Position numbers and translations under genes: made by a program
NCBI GenBank assembly: GCA_937883885.1
Contig: CAKZXL010000753.1
Coordinates: 1 to 5,095 of the forward strand
Reading direction: 5' to 3'
Length of the DNA stretch: 5,095 nt
Origin: an uncultured Aquincola sp.
GTDB taxonomy: Bacteria; Pseudomonadota; Gammaproteobacteria; Burkholderiales; Burkholderiaceae
In this document: piece by piece, positions 1 through 5,095 of the stretch
Numbering within the stretch: the first letter of the stretch is position 1
Layout: every line of letters begins with the position of its first letter
The notes under the pieces: model-generated
What the model was told of the DNA's origin: nothing
Seen by the model: the letters and a program-made list of their open reading frames with translations, nothing else
The model's database searches: none

Positions 1-470
1 CCCCCGGCAGCATCACCCGCTGGATGGCCTGCCCCTGGCAGACCGACACCGCCAGCTGCCTGTCGGCCTACCGGCCCTGGGGCGGCGAGTTCCTGCCCAC
101 CTTCTGGCCGGCGCGGGTGCCCAACGACGTGCTCACCCAGCAGCAGTACGCCCGCTTGATGGACCCTGCGCTGCCGGTGCCCGAGCGGCTGCAGGCCTTC
201 GACCCCGCCCGGCGGCAGAAATGGCTGCGCGGCATCGTCTACCAGCCGGGCAGCTACCCGCCGGCGATGATCACCCAGCCCAACCCGCGCGCCGTGTTCA
301 TCGAGGCCTGGTCGCAGATGGGCCTGATCACCCGCCAGCCAGGACCGGTGGACCTGCCCGCACTGCCGACCGTGACCTGGGTGGAAACCGGCCGCACGCT
401 GCCGGAGGCGCCCCCGAGCCCGACCCAGCAGATGCCGCTGTGGCAGCACGACCCGGCGCAGGGGCGATGA
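1..470 (+). CDS. LodA/GoxA-like CTQ-dependent amino-acid oxidase, C-terminal part (5' truncated)
   Basis: The reading frame is open from the window edge (first full codon at 3) and stops at TGA 468-470, so only about the last 155 residues are present. The segment TRWMACPWQTDTASC, followed by PTFWPARVPNDVL and later KWLRG, matches what I recall of the LodA/GoxA family (L-lysine 6-oxidase, glycine oxidase). These enzymes oxidatively deaminate an amino acid, releasing H2O2 and ammonia, with a cysteine tryptophylquinone made from their own Cys and Trp. The Asp at 45-47 lies four residues before the Cys at 57-59, as for Asp512/Cys516 of Marinomonas LodA. The best Trp partner is at 222-224, 55 residues on, against 65 in LodA. 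The flavoprotein gene immediately downstream strongly supports the call. Substrate specificity cannot be read from this fragment. The N-terminal and substrate-pocket regions lie outside the window. Confidence 0.8.
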   Translation, partial: PGSITRWMACPWQTDTASCLSAYRPWGGEFLPTFWPARVPNDVLTQQQYARLMDPALPVPERLQAFDPARRQKWLRGIVYQPGSYPPAMITQPNPRAVFIEAWSQMGLITRQPGPVDLPALPTVTWVETGRTLPEAPPSPTQQMPLWQHDPAQGR

Positions 471-476
471 ACCGGT

Positions 477-1580
477 ATGAGCCGTTGCCTCGACGTGGTG
501 GTCCTGGGCGGGGGCCCGGCCGGCTGCAGCACCGCCATCGAACTGGCGCGCCTGGGCCAGGCGGTGGCGGTGCTGTCGCTGGCACGCGGCGGCGGGAGCG
601 GCGGTGCCCGCATCGGCGACAGCCTGTCGCCGCAGGCCAGGCCGCTGCTGCACCGGCTGGGCCTGTGGGCCGCGTTCGAGGCCGACGGCCACCTGCCGTG
701 CCATGCCAACCGGTCGGCCTGGGGCACCGACGAGCTGCAGCACCTGGACTTCATCCGGCATCCGCAGGGCCATGGCTTCCATGTCGATCGAGAGCGCTTC
801 GACCACCGGCTGCAAGCCCGCGCCCAGGCGCTGGGCGTCGGGTTCGTCGCGCTGGCCGTGCCGCCGGCGTTGACGCGGCAGGCCGGGCAATGGCAGCTCA
901 GCGCCCCGGGTTGGCAGGGCCAGGCCTCCTGGCTGGTGGATGCCACCGGCCGCTCGTCGTGGCTGGCGCGCCGGCAGGGTGCCAGCCGGCTGGAGATCGA
1001 CCGCCAGGTGGCGGTGGTGGCCTGGTTGCGCGCCGGCACCACGATGGACGACGGCAGCAGCCTGATCGAGGCCGTGGCCGACGGCTGGTGGTACAGCGCG
1101 CCGCTGCCGGGCGGCCTCTGGTCCACCGCGTTTTTCACCGATGCCGACCTGCATCCGCTGCCCGGCCTGCGCACCGAAGCCGGCTGGCGCGCGCTGCTGC
1201 GCCGGGCGCCGCACACCCACGCCCGCCTGCAGCAGGCGCAGTGGCAGGCGGCGGCGACCTGCGTGCCCGCCGGCAGCGCCTGCCTGCACAGCGCCGTGGG
1301 CCCGGGCTGGCTGGCGGTGGGCGACGCGGCCATCCGCTACGACCCGCTGTCGGCCCACGGCCTGACGGTGGCGCTGGCCAGCGGGCTGCACGCCGCGCAG
1401 GCGCTGGGCCGCCTGCAGGCCGGCGACGGCAGCGCCTTGCCGGCCTACGACCGGCTGCTGCGGCAGGCCTTCGACGAGCATGCCCTGCAGCGCCAGCAGC
1501 TGTACTGCCAGGAAATGCGCTTTGCGCGCCACCCCTATTGGGCACGCAGGCAACAGACGGCCTTCGCGCGGGCGGCGTGA
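477..1580 (+). CDS. LodB/GoxB-like FAD-dependent oxidoreductase, probable CTQ maturation factor
   Basis: This 367-residue protein has the layout of the flavin monooxygenase/tryptophan-halogenase-like fold. An N-terminal FAD Rossmann motif (GGGPAG, residues 11-16) follows the first beta strand. GDSLSPQA is near residues 47-54, DATGRSS near 155-161, and the second FAD motif VGDAAIRYDPLSAHG near 281-295. No signal peptide or membrane segment is visible. The WxWxIP motif of flavin halogenases is absent; the nearest stretch reads WWYSAPLP (204-211), so halogenation is unlikely. In characterised LodA/LodB and GoxA/GoxB pairs this flavoprotein is required to make the quinone in its partner, and its position directly behind the oxidase gene fits that role. 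ATG 477 is chosen because TGA at 468 closes the frame upstream and the Rossmann strand starts five residues in. AGGGG at 460-464 is a rather distant ribosome binding site, so translational coupling to the oxidase gene is likely. A general FAD hydroxylase is the alternative. Confidence 0.82.
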   Translation: MSRCLDVVVLGGGPAGCSTAIELARLGQAVAVLSLARGGGSGGARIGDSLSPQARPLLHRLGLWAAFEADGHLPCHANRSAWGTDELQHLDFIRHPQGHGFHVDRERFDHRLQARAQALGVGFVALAVPPALTRQAGQWQLSAPGWQGQASWLVDATGRSSWLARRQGASRLEIDRQVAVVAWLRAGTTMDDGSSLIEAVADGWWYSAPLPGGLWSTAFFTDADLHPLPGLRTEAGWRALLRRAPHTHARLQQAQWQAAATCVPAGSACLHSAVGPGWLAVGDAAIRYDPLSAHGLTVALASGLHAAQALGRLQAGDGSALPAYDRLLRQAFDEHALQRQQLYCQEMRFARHPYWARRQQTAFARAA

Positions 1581-1588
1581 GGAGGTGA
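1581..1588 (+). promoter_or_regulatory. Strong Shine-Dalgarno right after the flavoprotein stop
   Basis: GGAGGTGA directly follows the TGA of the flavoprotein gene and is nearly perfectly complementary to the 16S rRNA 3' end. It lies 5 bases before GTG 1594 and 8 before ATG 1597, but over 100 bases from the regulator start at 1709. It therefore cannot serve that gene directly. It is the best ribosome binding site in the window, and it points to the small frame that follows. Confidence 0.55.
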
Positions 1589-1596
1589 ATCTGGTG

Positions 1597-1692
1597 ATGG
1601 GCTTGCAGACGGCCCCGGGCCTGGAAAGAATGAATGCCACGGGGTCATCGCCCGGGGCCGACGGCCCCTGGGCGCCATGGCCGCCGGTGTAA
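1597..1692 (+). CDS. Possible 31-residue leader peptide / small ORF
   Basis: An ATG at 1597 (or GTG at 1594) sits at good spacing behind the GGAGGTGA site and opens a 31-codon frame ending at TAA 1690-1692, 16 bases before the regulator's ATG. The predicted peptide begins MGLQTAPGLER and ends with the Pro/Trp-rich PWAPWPPV. It has no signal peptide, membrane segment or recognised domain. The frame spans all three segments of the alternative hairpins described here, so it could be a regulatory leader whose translation affects the downstream gene. A standalone small protein, or a chance frame in GC-rich DNA, remains possible. The evidence is the ribosome binding site and position only; no homologue is recognised. 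Confidence 0.35.
   Translation: MGLQTAPGLERMNATGSSPGADGPWAPWPPV
1603..1631 (+). promoter_or_regulatory. Weak candidate sigma-70 promoter for the regulator gene
   Basis: TTGCAG at 1603-1608 and AAGAAT at 1626-1631 are separated by 17 bases. They match the -35 consensus at three of six positions and the -10 at four of six. The pair stands out mainly because the surroundings are so GC-rich. Transcription from it would start near 1638, giving a 5' leader that contains the 1649-1674 hairpin. The match is poor and the regulator may simply be read from the oxidase operon. Confidence 0.18.
1610..1660 (+). promoter_or_regulatory. Alternative long-range hairpin (segments 1:2)
   Basis: Bases 1610-1620 are perfectly complementary to 1650-1660 over 11 base pairs, enclosing a 29-base loop that carries ATGs at 1630 and 1634. 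The right arm is also the left arm of the compact hairpin at 1649-1674, so the two structures exclude each other. This resembles an attenuator or translational switch. GC-only arms arise readily by chance at this composition. Confidence 0.3.
1649..1674 (+). promoter_or_regulatory. Compact GC-rich hairpin (segments 2:3)
   Basis: Bases 1649-1659 pair with 1663-1674 in 11 G:C pairs, broken only by a bulged T at 1669, around a three-base loop (GAC). No T-run follows, so it is not a canonical intrinsic terminator. It could pause or protect the end of the oxidase-flavoprotein message, or act in the leader of the regulator gene 35 bases downstream. Confidence 0.4.
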
Positions 1693-1708
1693 GCCATGGG
1701 GGACAGGG

Positions 1709-4210
1709 ATGACGACGCAGTATCGATTCGGTTCTGCGGAACTCCGCCCGGCCGAACGCAGGTTGTTGATGGACGGGCAGCCGATCGCGCTGGGCGCCCG
1801 CGCGTTCGACCTGCTGATCACCCTGGTGGAGCAGCGCCACCGCGTGGTCTCCAAAGGCGAGCTGATGGACCAGGTATGGCCCGGCCTGGTGGTCGAGGAA
1901 AACAACCTGCAGGTGCAGATCTCGGCGCTGCGGCGCGTGCTGGGTGCCCAGGCCATCGCCACCGTGCCGGGCCGTGGTTACCGGTTCGTGATGCCGGAGG
2001 CCGACCCATCCAGCGATGCCCTCCCGTCGGACGCCGGCCCGTCGGCCGCCCTGCCGCTGGCCGCCGCGCCGGCACCGGGCCCGGCCGCCACGCCCCACAA
2101 CCTGCTGCCTGAACGCAGCCGCTTCATCGGCCGCGCGCAGGAGCTGGCCGAATGCCGGCATCTGCTGCGCGACGCGCAGATGCTCAGCCTGGTGGCCATC
2201 GGCGGTTGCGGCAAGACGCGCATGGCGCTCAAGCTGGCCGAGCAAGGCCTGGCAGACCACCCCGACGGCGTGTGGTTCGTCGACCTGGCGCCGCTGCAGG
2301 ACCCGTCGCGCGTACCGCTGGCCCTGGGCGCGGCCATCGGCGTGGTCGAGCAGCCGGGCCAGCCGCTGATCGCGCGCCTGGCGCAGGCGCTGGCCGGCCG
2401 CCGCGTGCTCGTGGTGCTGGACAACTGCGAGCACGTGGCCGCCGCCGCCGCGGCCCTGGCCGACACCCTGCTGCGGGCCAGCCCGCAGCTGCGCTTCATC
2501 GCGACCAGCCGGGTGCCGCTGGGCCTGCCGGGCGAACGGGTGTTTGCGCTGCCGCCGCTGGGCTGCCCGCCGCCGCCGGCCGTGGCGTCGCGGCAGCGGC
2601 CCGAGTGCTACGACGCGGTGCGCCTGTTCATCGACCGCCTGCAATGGAGCCTGCCCGACTTTCGCCCCGACGGGTACGACAGCGCGCTGGCCGCCGACAT
2701 CTGCCGCCGGCTCGATGGCATCCCGCTGGCGCTGGAGCTGGCCGCGGCGCGGGCGCGGGTGTTGTCCTTGCAGGAAATCCATGCCCGCCTGGGCGACCGT
2801 TTCCGGCTGCTCAAGCTGGCCGCGCCGGCCCAGCAGCGGCCACAGACGCTGCGCTCCATCATCCAGTGGAGCTACGACCAGTTGACGCCGCAGGTGCAGC
2901 AGCTGTTCCGCTGCCTGGGCGTGTTTGCCGGCGGCTTCACGCTGCCTTCGCTGGCCGCGGTGGTGGGCGAGGGCATCGACGAATTCGAGGTGCTGGACGA
3001 GCTGGCGGCCCTGGTCGACCAGTCGCTGGTGGTGGTGCACCAGCGGCCCGGCGGCGGCTCGCGTTACGACCTGCTGGAGACGGTGCGCCTGTTCGCCCAG
3101 GACCAGCTGCAGCTGGCCGGCGAGTGGGCGGCCGTGCGCACCCGGCACCTGCTGTACATGGCCGGCTGGGTGCGGGCCGGCTTTCCGCGGCTGCAGGGCA
3201 GCGACCAGCGCGCCTGGCTGCTGCAGCTGGACGACGAGCGCGAGAACCTGCTGCTGGCCCATGACTGGTGCAGCCAGGTGCCCCAGGGCGTGGCCTGCGG
3301 GCTGGAACTCACCGCCTGCCTGCAGGGCTACTGGCGCAGCCGCGGCATCGCCGAACTGGGCTACCGCGTGGCGCAAGAGGCCTTGCAGCGTGCCGTGGAT
3401 GGCCCGCCTTCGCCAACCTACGCCGAGGCCTTGTTCGCCGCCGGCGACATGGCCTACTTCCTGGGCCTGTACCAGGACACGCAAATACTGCTCGAGCGCA
3501 GCCGCGCCATGGCCCATGCGCTGGGCGAACGCCGGCAGCAGGCGCTGTCGCAGCTGATGCTGGGCATGGCCCACCTGGGCGATGGCGATGGCGACACCGC
3601 ACTGGGCCATTGCCAGGCGGCGCTGGCGCTCATCCGCCCGCTGGGCGAGCCCGGGGCGCTGCACCCGGCGGTGATGGGCGTGGGCGTGGTGCACATGGCG
3701 CTGCGCCAACTGCCGGCGGCAGCGCCGTACTTCGACGAGGCGCTGGCCCTGACACGGGCGCAGGGCTCGCCCTCGCAGCGCTGCGTCAGCCTGGTCAACT
3801 GCGCCTGGATCGACATCGACCGTGACGCGCTGGCCACCGCCCGCGACCGGCTGCTGGAGGCGGCGGAGATCGCCGACGACATCCGCCACGAGTCGCTGGG
3901 CCAGATGGTGGTGGACACCTTCGTGGGCTGGGCCGCCGCCCAGGGCCAGTGGGAGCAGGCGGCCCGGCTGTACGGTGCCGCCCAGGCCAGCATCGACGCC
4001 ATGCACCAGCGCCGCCAACCGGCCATCGCGGCCATGGTGGGGCCGCACCTGGCGCGCCTGCGTGAAGCCCTGGGTGCCACCACCTTCGACCGTCTGCAGG
4101 CCGCCGGCCGCGAGATGCCGCTGCAAGCCGCGGTGACCACGGTGCGTGCCTGCCTGCTGCCCTGGCGCGCCGGCGCCGAACCAGCACCCCAGCTGCTGCC
4201 CAGCGGCTAG
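1709..4210 (+). CDS. Winged-helix / STAND-like ATPase / TPR-type transcriptional regulator
   Basis: This is an 833-residue multidomain regulator. Residues 5-94 form an OmpR/PhoB-type winged helix, with the recognition-helix region EENNLQVQISALRRVLG and the wing ATVPGRGYRFV. An Ala/Pro-rich linker (about 96-130) follows. The NB-ARC/AAA-type NTPase shows a P-loop AIGGCGKT (163-170), Walker B LVVLDNCEHV (234-243), an ATSR sensor (265-268) and GIPLALELAAARAR (337-350). QTLRSIIQWSYDQL (379-392) and FRCLGVFAGGFTL (400-412) are typical of this predicted-ATPase family. Residues about 480-800 are helical and TPR-like. Such proteins usually bind DNA after ligand- and ATP-dependent switching; the ligand here is unknown. 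The usual first P-loop Gly is Ala163. ATG 1709, behind GGGGGACAGGG, is preferred over in-frame ATG 1634, which would add 25 Arg/Pro/Gly-rich residues before the first strand. Its place behind the oxidase pair suggests, without proving, local control. It has no receiver domain or membrane segment. Confidence 0.9.
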   Translation: MTTQYRFGSAELRPAERRLLMDGQPIALGARAFDLLITLVEQRHRVVSKGELMDQVWPGLVVEENNLQVQISALRRVLGAQAIATVPGRGYRFVMPEADPSSDALPSDAGPSAALPLAAAPAPGPAATPHNLLPERSRFIGRAQELAECRHLLRDAQMLSLVAIGGCGKTRMALKLAEQGLADHPDGVWFVDLAPLQDPSRVPLALGAAIGVVEQPGQPLIARLAQALAGRRVLVVLDNCEHVAAAAAALADTLLRASPQLRFIATSRVPLGLPGERVFALPPLGCPPPPAVASRQRPECYDAVRLFIDRLQWSLPDFRPDGYDSALAADICRRLDGIPLALELAAARARVLSLQEIHARLGDRFRLLKLAAPAQQRPQTLRSIIQWSYDQLTPQVQQLFRCLGVFAGGFTLPSLAAVVGEGIDEFEVLDELAALVDQSLVVVHQRPGGGSRYDLLETVRLFAQDQLQLAGEWAAVRTRHLLYMAGWVRAGFPRLQGSDQRAWLLQLDDERENLLLAHDWCSQVPQGVACGLELTACLQGYWRSRGIAELGYRVAQEALQRAVDGPPSPTYAEALFAAGDMAYFLGLYQDTQILLERSRAMAHALGERRQQALSQLMLGMAHLGDGDGDTALGHCQAALALIRPLGEPGALHPAVMGVGVVHMALRQLPAAAPYFDEALALTRAQGSPSQRCVSLVNCAWIDIDRDALATARDRLLEAAEIADDIRHESLGQMVVDTFVGWAAAQGQWEQAARLYGAAQASIDAMHQRRQPAIAAMVGPHLARLREALGATTFDRLQAAGREMPLQAAVTTVRACLLPWRAGAEPAPQLLPSG

Positions 4211-4217
4211 CGCAAAC

Positions 4218-4237
4218 CCGGTGCATCAGGCCACCGG
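4218..4237 (+). terminator. Short hairpin after the regulator stop, no T-tract
   Basis: CCGGTG at 4218-4223 pairs with CACCGG at 4232-4237 around an 8-base loop, starting 7 bases after the regulator's TAG. A six-pair stem with no following T-run is a poor intrinsic terminator. It may be chance, or a minor pause or stability element between the regulator and tspO-like genes. Confidence 0.2.
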
Positions 4238-4261
4238 CACGGCGATTGCCAGTACCGCGGC

Positions 4262-4828
4262 ATGAACGTCGGCCCGCGTTTGATCGTCCCCCGCCAGCCG
4301 GGCGCCATCTGGCCCGAAGCGGCCGTGCTGCCCCCGGCCGCCGCCGCTGCGGTGGCCAGTGCCGCGCTGCTGTATCCGATGGCCGCCGGCTGGGTGTTCG
4401 GCCCGCAGCGGCCCCGTGCCCTGGTCTGGTACGCCAGCCTGCGCACGCCGGCCTGGAAGCCGCCCGATGCGGTCATTCCGATCGCGTGGACGCTGATCGA
4501 CAGCGGCTTTGCGGTGGCCGCCTACCGGCTGCTGCGCACGCCCGCCGGCCCGGGCACGGTGCGCCACCAGGCGCGCCAGCAGGCCCTGGGCTGGCTGGCG
4601 CTCAACGTCTTCCTGATCGGCGGCTGGAGCGCGGTGTTCTTCGGCGCGCGCCATCTGCCGGCCAGCCTGCTGGTGGCGGCCGCCATGGTGGGCACCGGCG
4701 CGGCTGGCGCGCGGGCTGCTTACCAGGTCGATCGGCCGGCCGGCCGCCTGACGCTGCCCTTCGTCGGCTGGGTGGGTTTTGCCACGGCGCTCACCGGCGC
4801 CTTGTGGTGGCTCAACCGCCGTCGCTGA
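4262..4828 (+). CDS. TspO/MBR family membrane protein (divergent)
   Basis: This 188-residue protein has five predicted membrane helices (about 23-46, 71-91, 107-127, 133-153, 163-185). The family's first-loop signature is present: WYASLRTPAWKPP (56-68). Other matches are WTL in helix 2, WSAVFFGAR (122-130), AYQVDRPAGRLTLPF and GWVGFATAL in helix 5, and a terminal LWWLN. Bacterial TspO proteins sit in the cell envelope membrane, bind porphyrins and related tetrapyrroles, and are linked to oxidative-stress or photopigment regulation. Several usual positions differ: WTLLY is WTLID, the Asn of the helix-3 QLALN motif aligns with Ile119, PY is PF, and the helix-5 LN is LT. At 188 residues it exceeds the usual ~150-160 because of an N-terminal extension. 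No clear Shine-Dalgarno precedes ATG 4262. Valine starts at 4325 or 4352 are alternatives but would trim helix 1. It begins 51 bases after the regulator. Confidence 0.88.
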   Translation: MNVGPRLIVPRQPGAIWPEAAVLPPAAAAAVASAALLYPMAAGWVFGPQRPRALVWYASLRTPAWKPPDAVIPIAWTLIDSGFAVAAYRLLRTPAGPGTVRHQARQQALGWLALNVFLIGGWSAVFFGARHLPASLLVAAAMVGTGAAGARAAYQVDRPAGRLTLPFVGWVGFATALTGALWWLNRRR

Positions 4829-4855
4829 GCCCTGCACCGGATTTCCTCAACCCCC

Positions 4856-4860
4856 AAGGA
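4856..4860 (+). promoter_or_regulatory. Ribosome binding site of the 50-residue small protein
   Basis: AAGGA lies 10 bases before ATG 4871 in otherwise C-rich sequence. It is the main reason to believe that the short frame is translated. Confidence 0.45.
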
Positions 4861-4870
4861 CCCCCACCGC

Positions 4871-5023
4871 ATGCGTGCACAACCCCAGCAGCACCCGCAG
4901 CACCGTCCCGGCAGCCATGCATCACGACAGGAAAAACGCCTGCGCCAATGGGAGCATCGGCCGCAGCCGGAACGGCCGGTGTTTCCGGAGCCCGATCCGC
5001 CGATCTACAAACCGCTGGGCTGA
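4871..5023 (+). CDS. Probable 50-residue small protein, function unknown
   Basis: ATG 4871 opens a 50-codon frame ending at TGA 5021-5023, with AAGGA at suitable spacing upstream and starting 42 bases after the TspO stop. The protein starts MRAQPQQHPQHRPG, has a basic middle (RQEKRLRQWEHRP, about residues 19-31) and ends in a Pro-rich tail, PDPPIYKPLG. It has no hydrophobic stretch, so it should be soluble and probably disordered. No Cys is present, and no known domain is recognised. It may be co-transcribed with the TspO-like gene. The composition (Gln, His, Pro, Arg, with several AT-ending codons) differs from the larger genes. Short conserved hypothetical proteins with Pro-rich tails occur in related bacteria, but I cannot assign it to a family. 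Confidence 0.5.
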   Translation: MRAQPQQHPQHRPGSHASRQEKRLRQWEHRPQPERPVFPEPDPPIYKPLG

Positions 5024-5095
5024 GAGCGTGAGAGTCTTTCGTTCAAGCCCGCTCACCACGCCCAAAGACGCCCGCTCGTCGTTGCAAATGCTCGC
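5024..5095 (+). other. Unassigned tail, less biased composition
   Basis: These 72 bases follow the small protein and run to the window edge. They are visibly less GC-skewed than the genes. Frames stay open on both strands: GTG 5028 on the + strand gives MRVFRSSPLTTPKD onwards to the edge, but with codons such as AGA, TTT and TCA that the other genes rarely use. The only symmetry seen is GTCTTT (5034-5039) with AAAGAC (5064-5069), 24 bases apart. It is most likely intergenic sequence or the edge of a neighbouring element. Confidence 0.3.

Noticed and set aside
254..1333. 359-residue minus-strand frame
   Set aside because: It is a shadow of the flavoprotein gene with no domain signature and no ribosome binding site of note.
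477..1580. Flavin-dependent halogenase
   Set aside because: The fold resembles halogenases, but the WxWxIP motif is missing and the LodA-like neighbour gives a better explanation.
221..1588. 455-residue + strand open frame across the oxidase end and flavoprotein
   Set aside because: The product is an Arg/Ala/Gly/Pro-rich shadow without motifs, overlapping two well-supported genes in another frame.
1634..1708. Upstream in-frame ATG for the regulator, with GGAAAG nearby
   Set aside because: It would add 25 Arg/Pro/Gly-rich residues encoded by the hairpin region, ahead of a winged helix that normally begins within a few residues of the start. ATG 1709 also has its own purine-rich stretch. It remains a weak alternative.
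1535..4126. 863-residue open frame on the minus strand opposite the regulator
   Set aside because: It mirrors the GC-rich codons of the regulator gene. Its translation is low-complexity (rich in Gln, Arg, His, Ala and Gly) with no recognisable domain, whereas the + strand frame has a full, ordered set of motifs.
4246..5031. 261-residue + strand frame overlapping the TspO-like gene and small protein
   Set aside because: It is a frame-shifted shadow of the TspO gene with low-complexity composition; the TspO frame has clear family motifs and membrane helices.
5028..5095. Start of another gene at GTG 5028, or a minus-strand gene entering from the right
   Set aside because: Both frames are open, but only about 22 codons are visible, codon use is unlike the neighbours, and no convincing ribosome binding site is seen.
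1..5095. CRISPR arrays, tRNA or rRNA genes, insertion sequence ends
   Set aside because: No regularly spaced repeats, cloverleaf-like segments, rRNA-like sequence, transposase motifs or terminal inverted repeats were seen on either strand.

Overview
The window is very GC-rich, with strong G/C preference at third codon positions. All its genes lie on the + strand, tightly packed: a truncated gene, three complete protein genes, one probable small protein and one possible leader peptide. Composition and gene types (LodA/LodB-like pair, large CadC/AfsR-like ATPase regulator, bacterial TspO) suggest a high-GC proteobacterium, perhaps a Burkholderiales member. That placement is an inference from style, not from a marker gene.

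Layout: (1) 1-470 is the C-terminal part of a LodA/GoxA-type amino-acid oxidase, the family that builds a cysteine tryptophylquinone (CTQ) cofactor from its own Cys and Trp. (2) 477-1580 is its flavoprotein partner, LodB/GoxB-like, needed in characterised systems to mature the CTQ. Only TGA plus two codons separate the two genes, and they share a reading frame. (3) 1581-1708 is a 128-base spacer with a strong Shine-Dalgarno, a possible 31-residue leader peptide, and three GC-rich segments that can form two mutually exclusive hairpins. (4) 1709-4210 encodes an 833-residue regulator: OmpR/PhoB-type winged helix, NB-ARC/STAND-like ATPase and a TPR-like helical region. (5) 4262-4828 encodes a TspO/MBR-family membrane protein that departs from several usual family positions. 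(6) 4871-5023 is a probable 50-residue Pro/Gln/His/Arg-rich small protein of unknown function. (7) 5024-5095 is an unassigned tail with less biased composition.

Working picture: the oxidase and flavoprotein form one operon making a self-processed quinone enzyme that would oxidise an amino acid or amine and release hydrogen peroxide. The large regulator just downstream could sense a ligand through its ATPase/TPR part and control this cluster. TspO proteins bind tetrapyrroles and are linked to oxidative stress, so a link to peroxide production is possible but rests only on proximity. The most unusual features are the leader/alternative-hairpin spacer and the altered conserved positions in the ATPase P-loop and in TspO.
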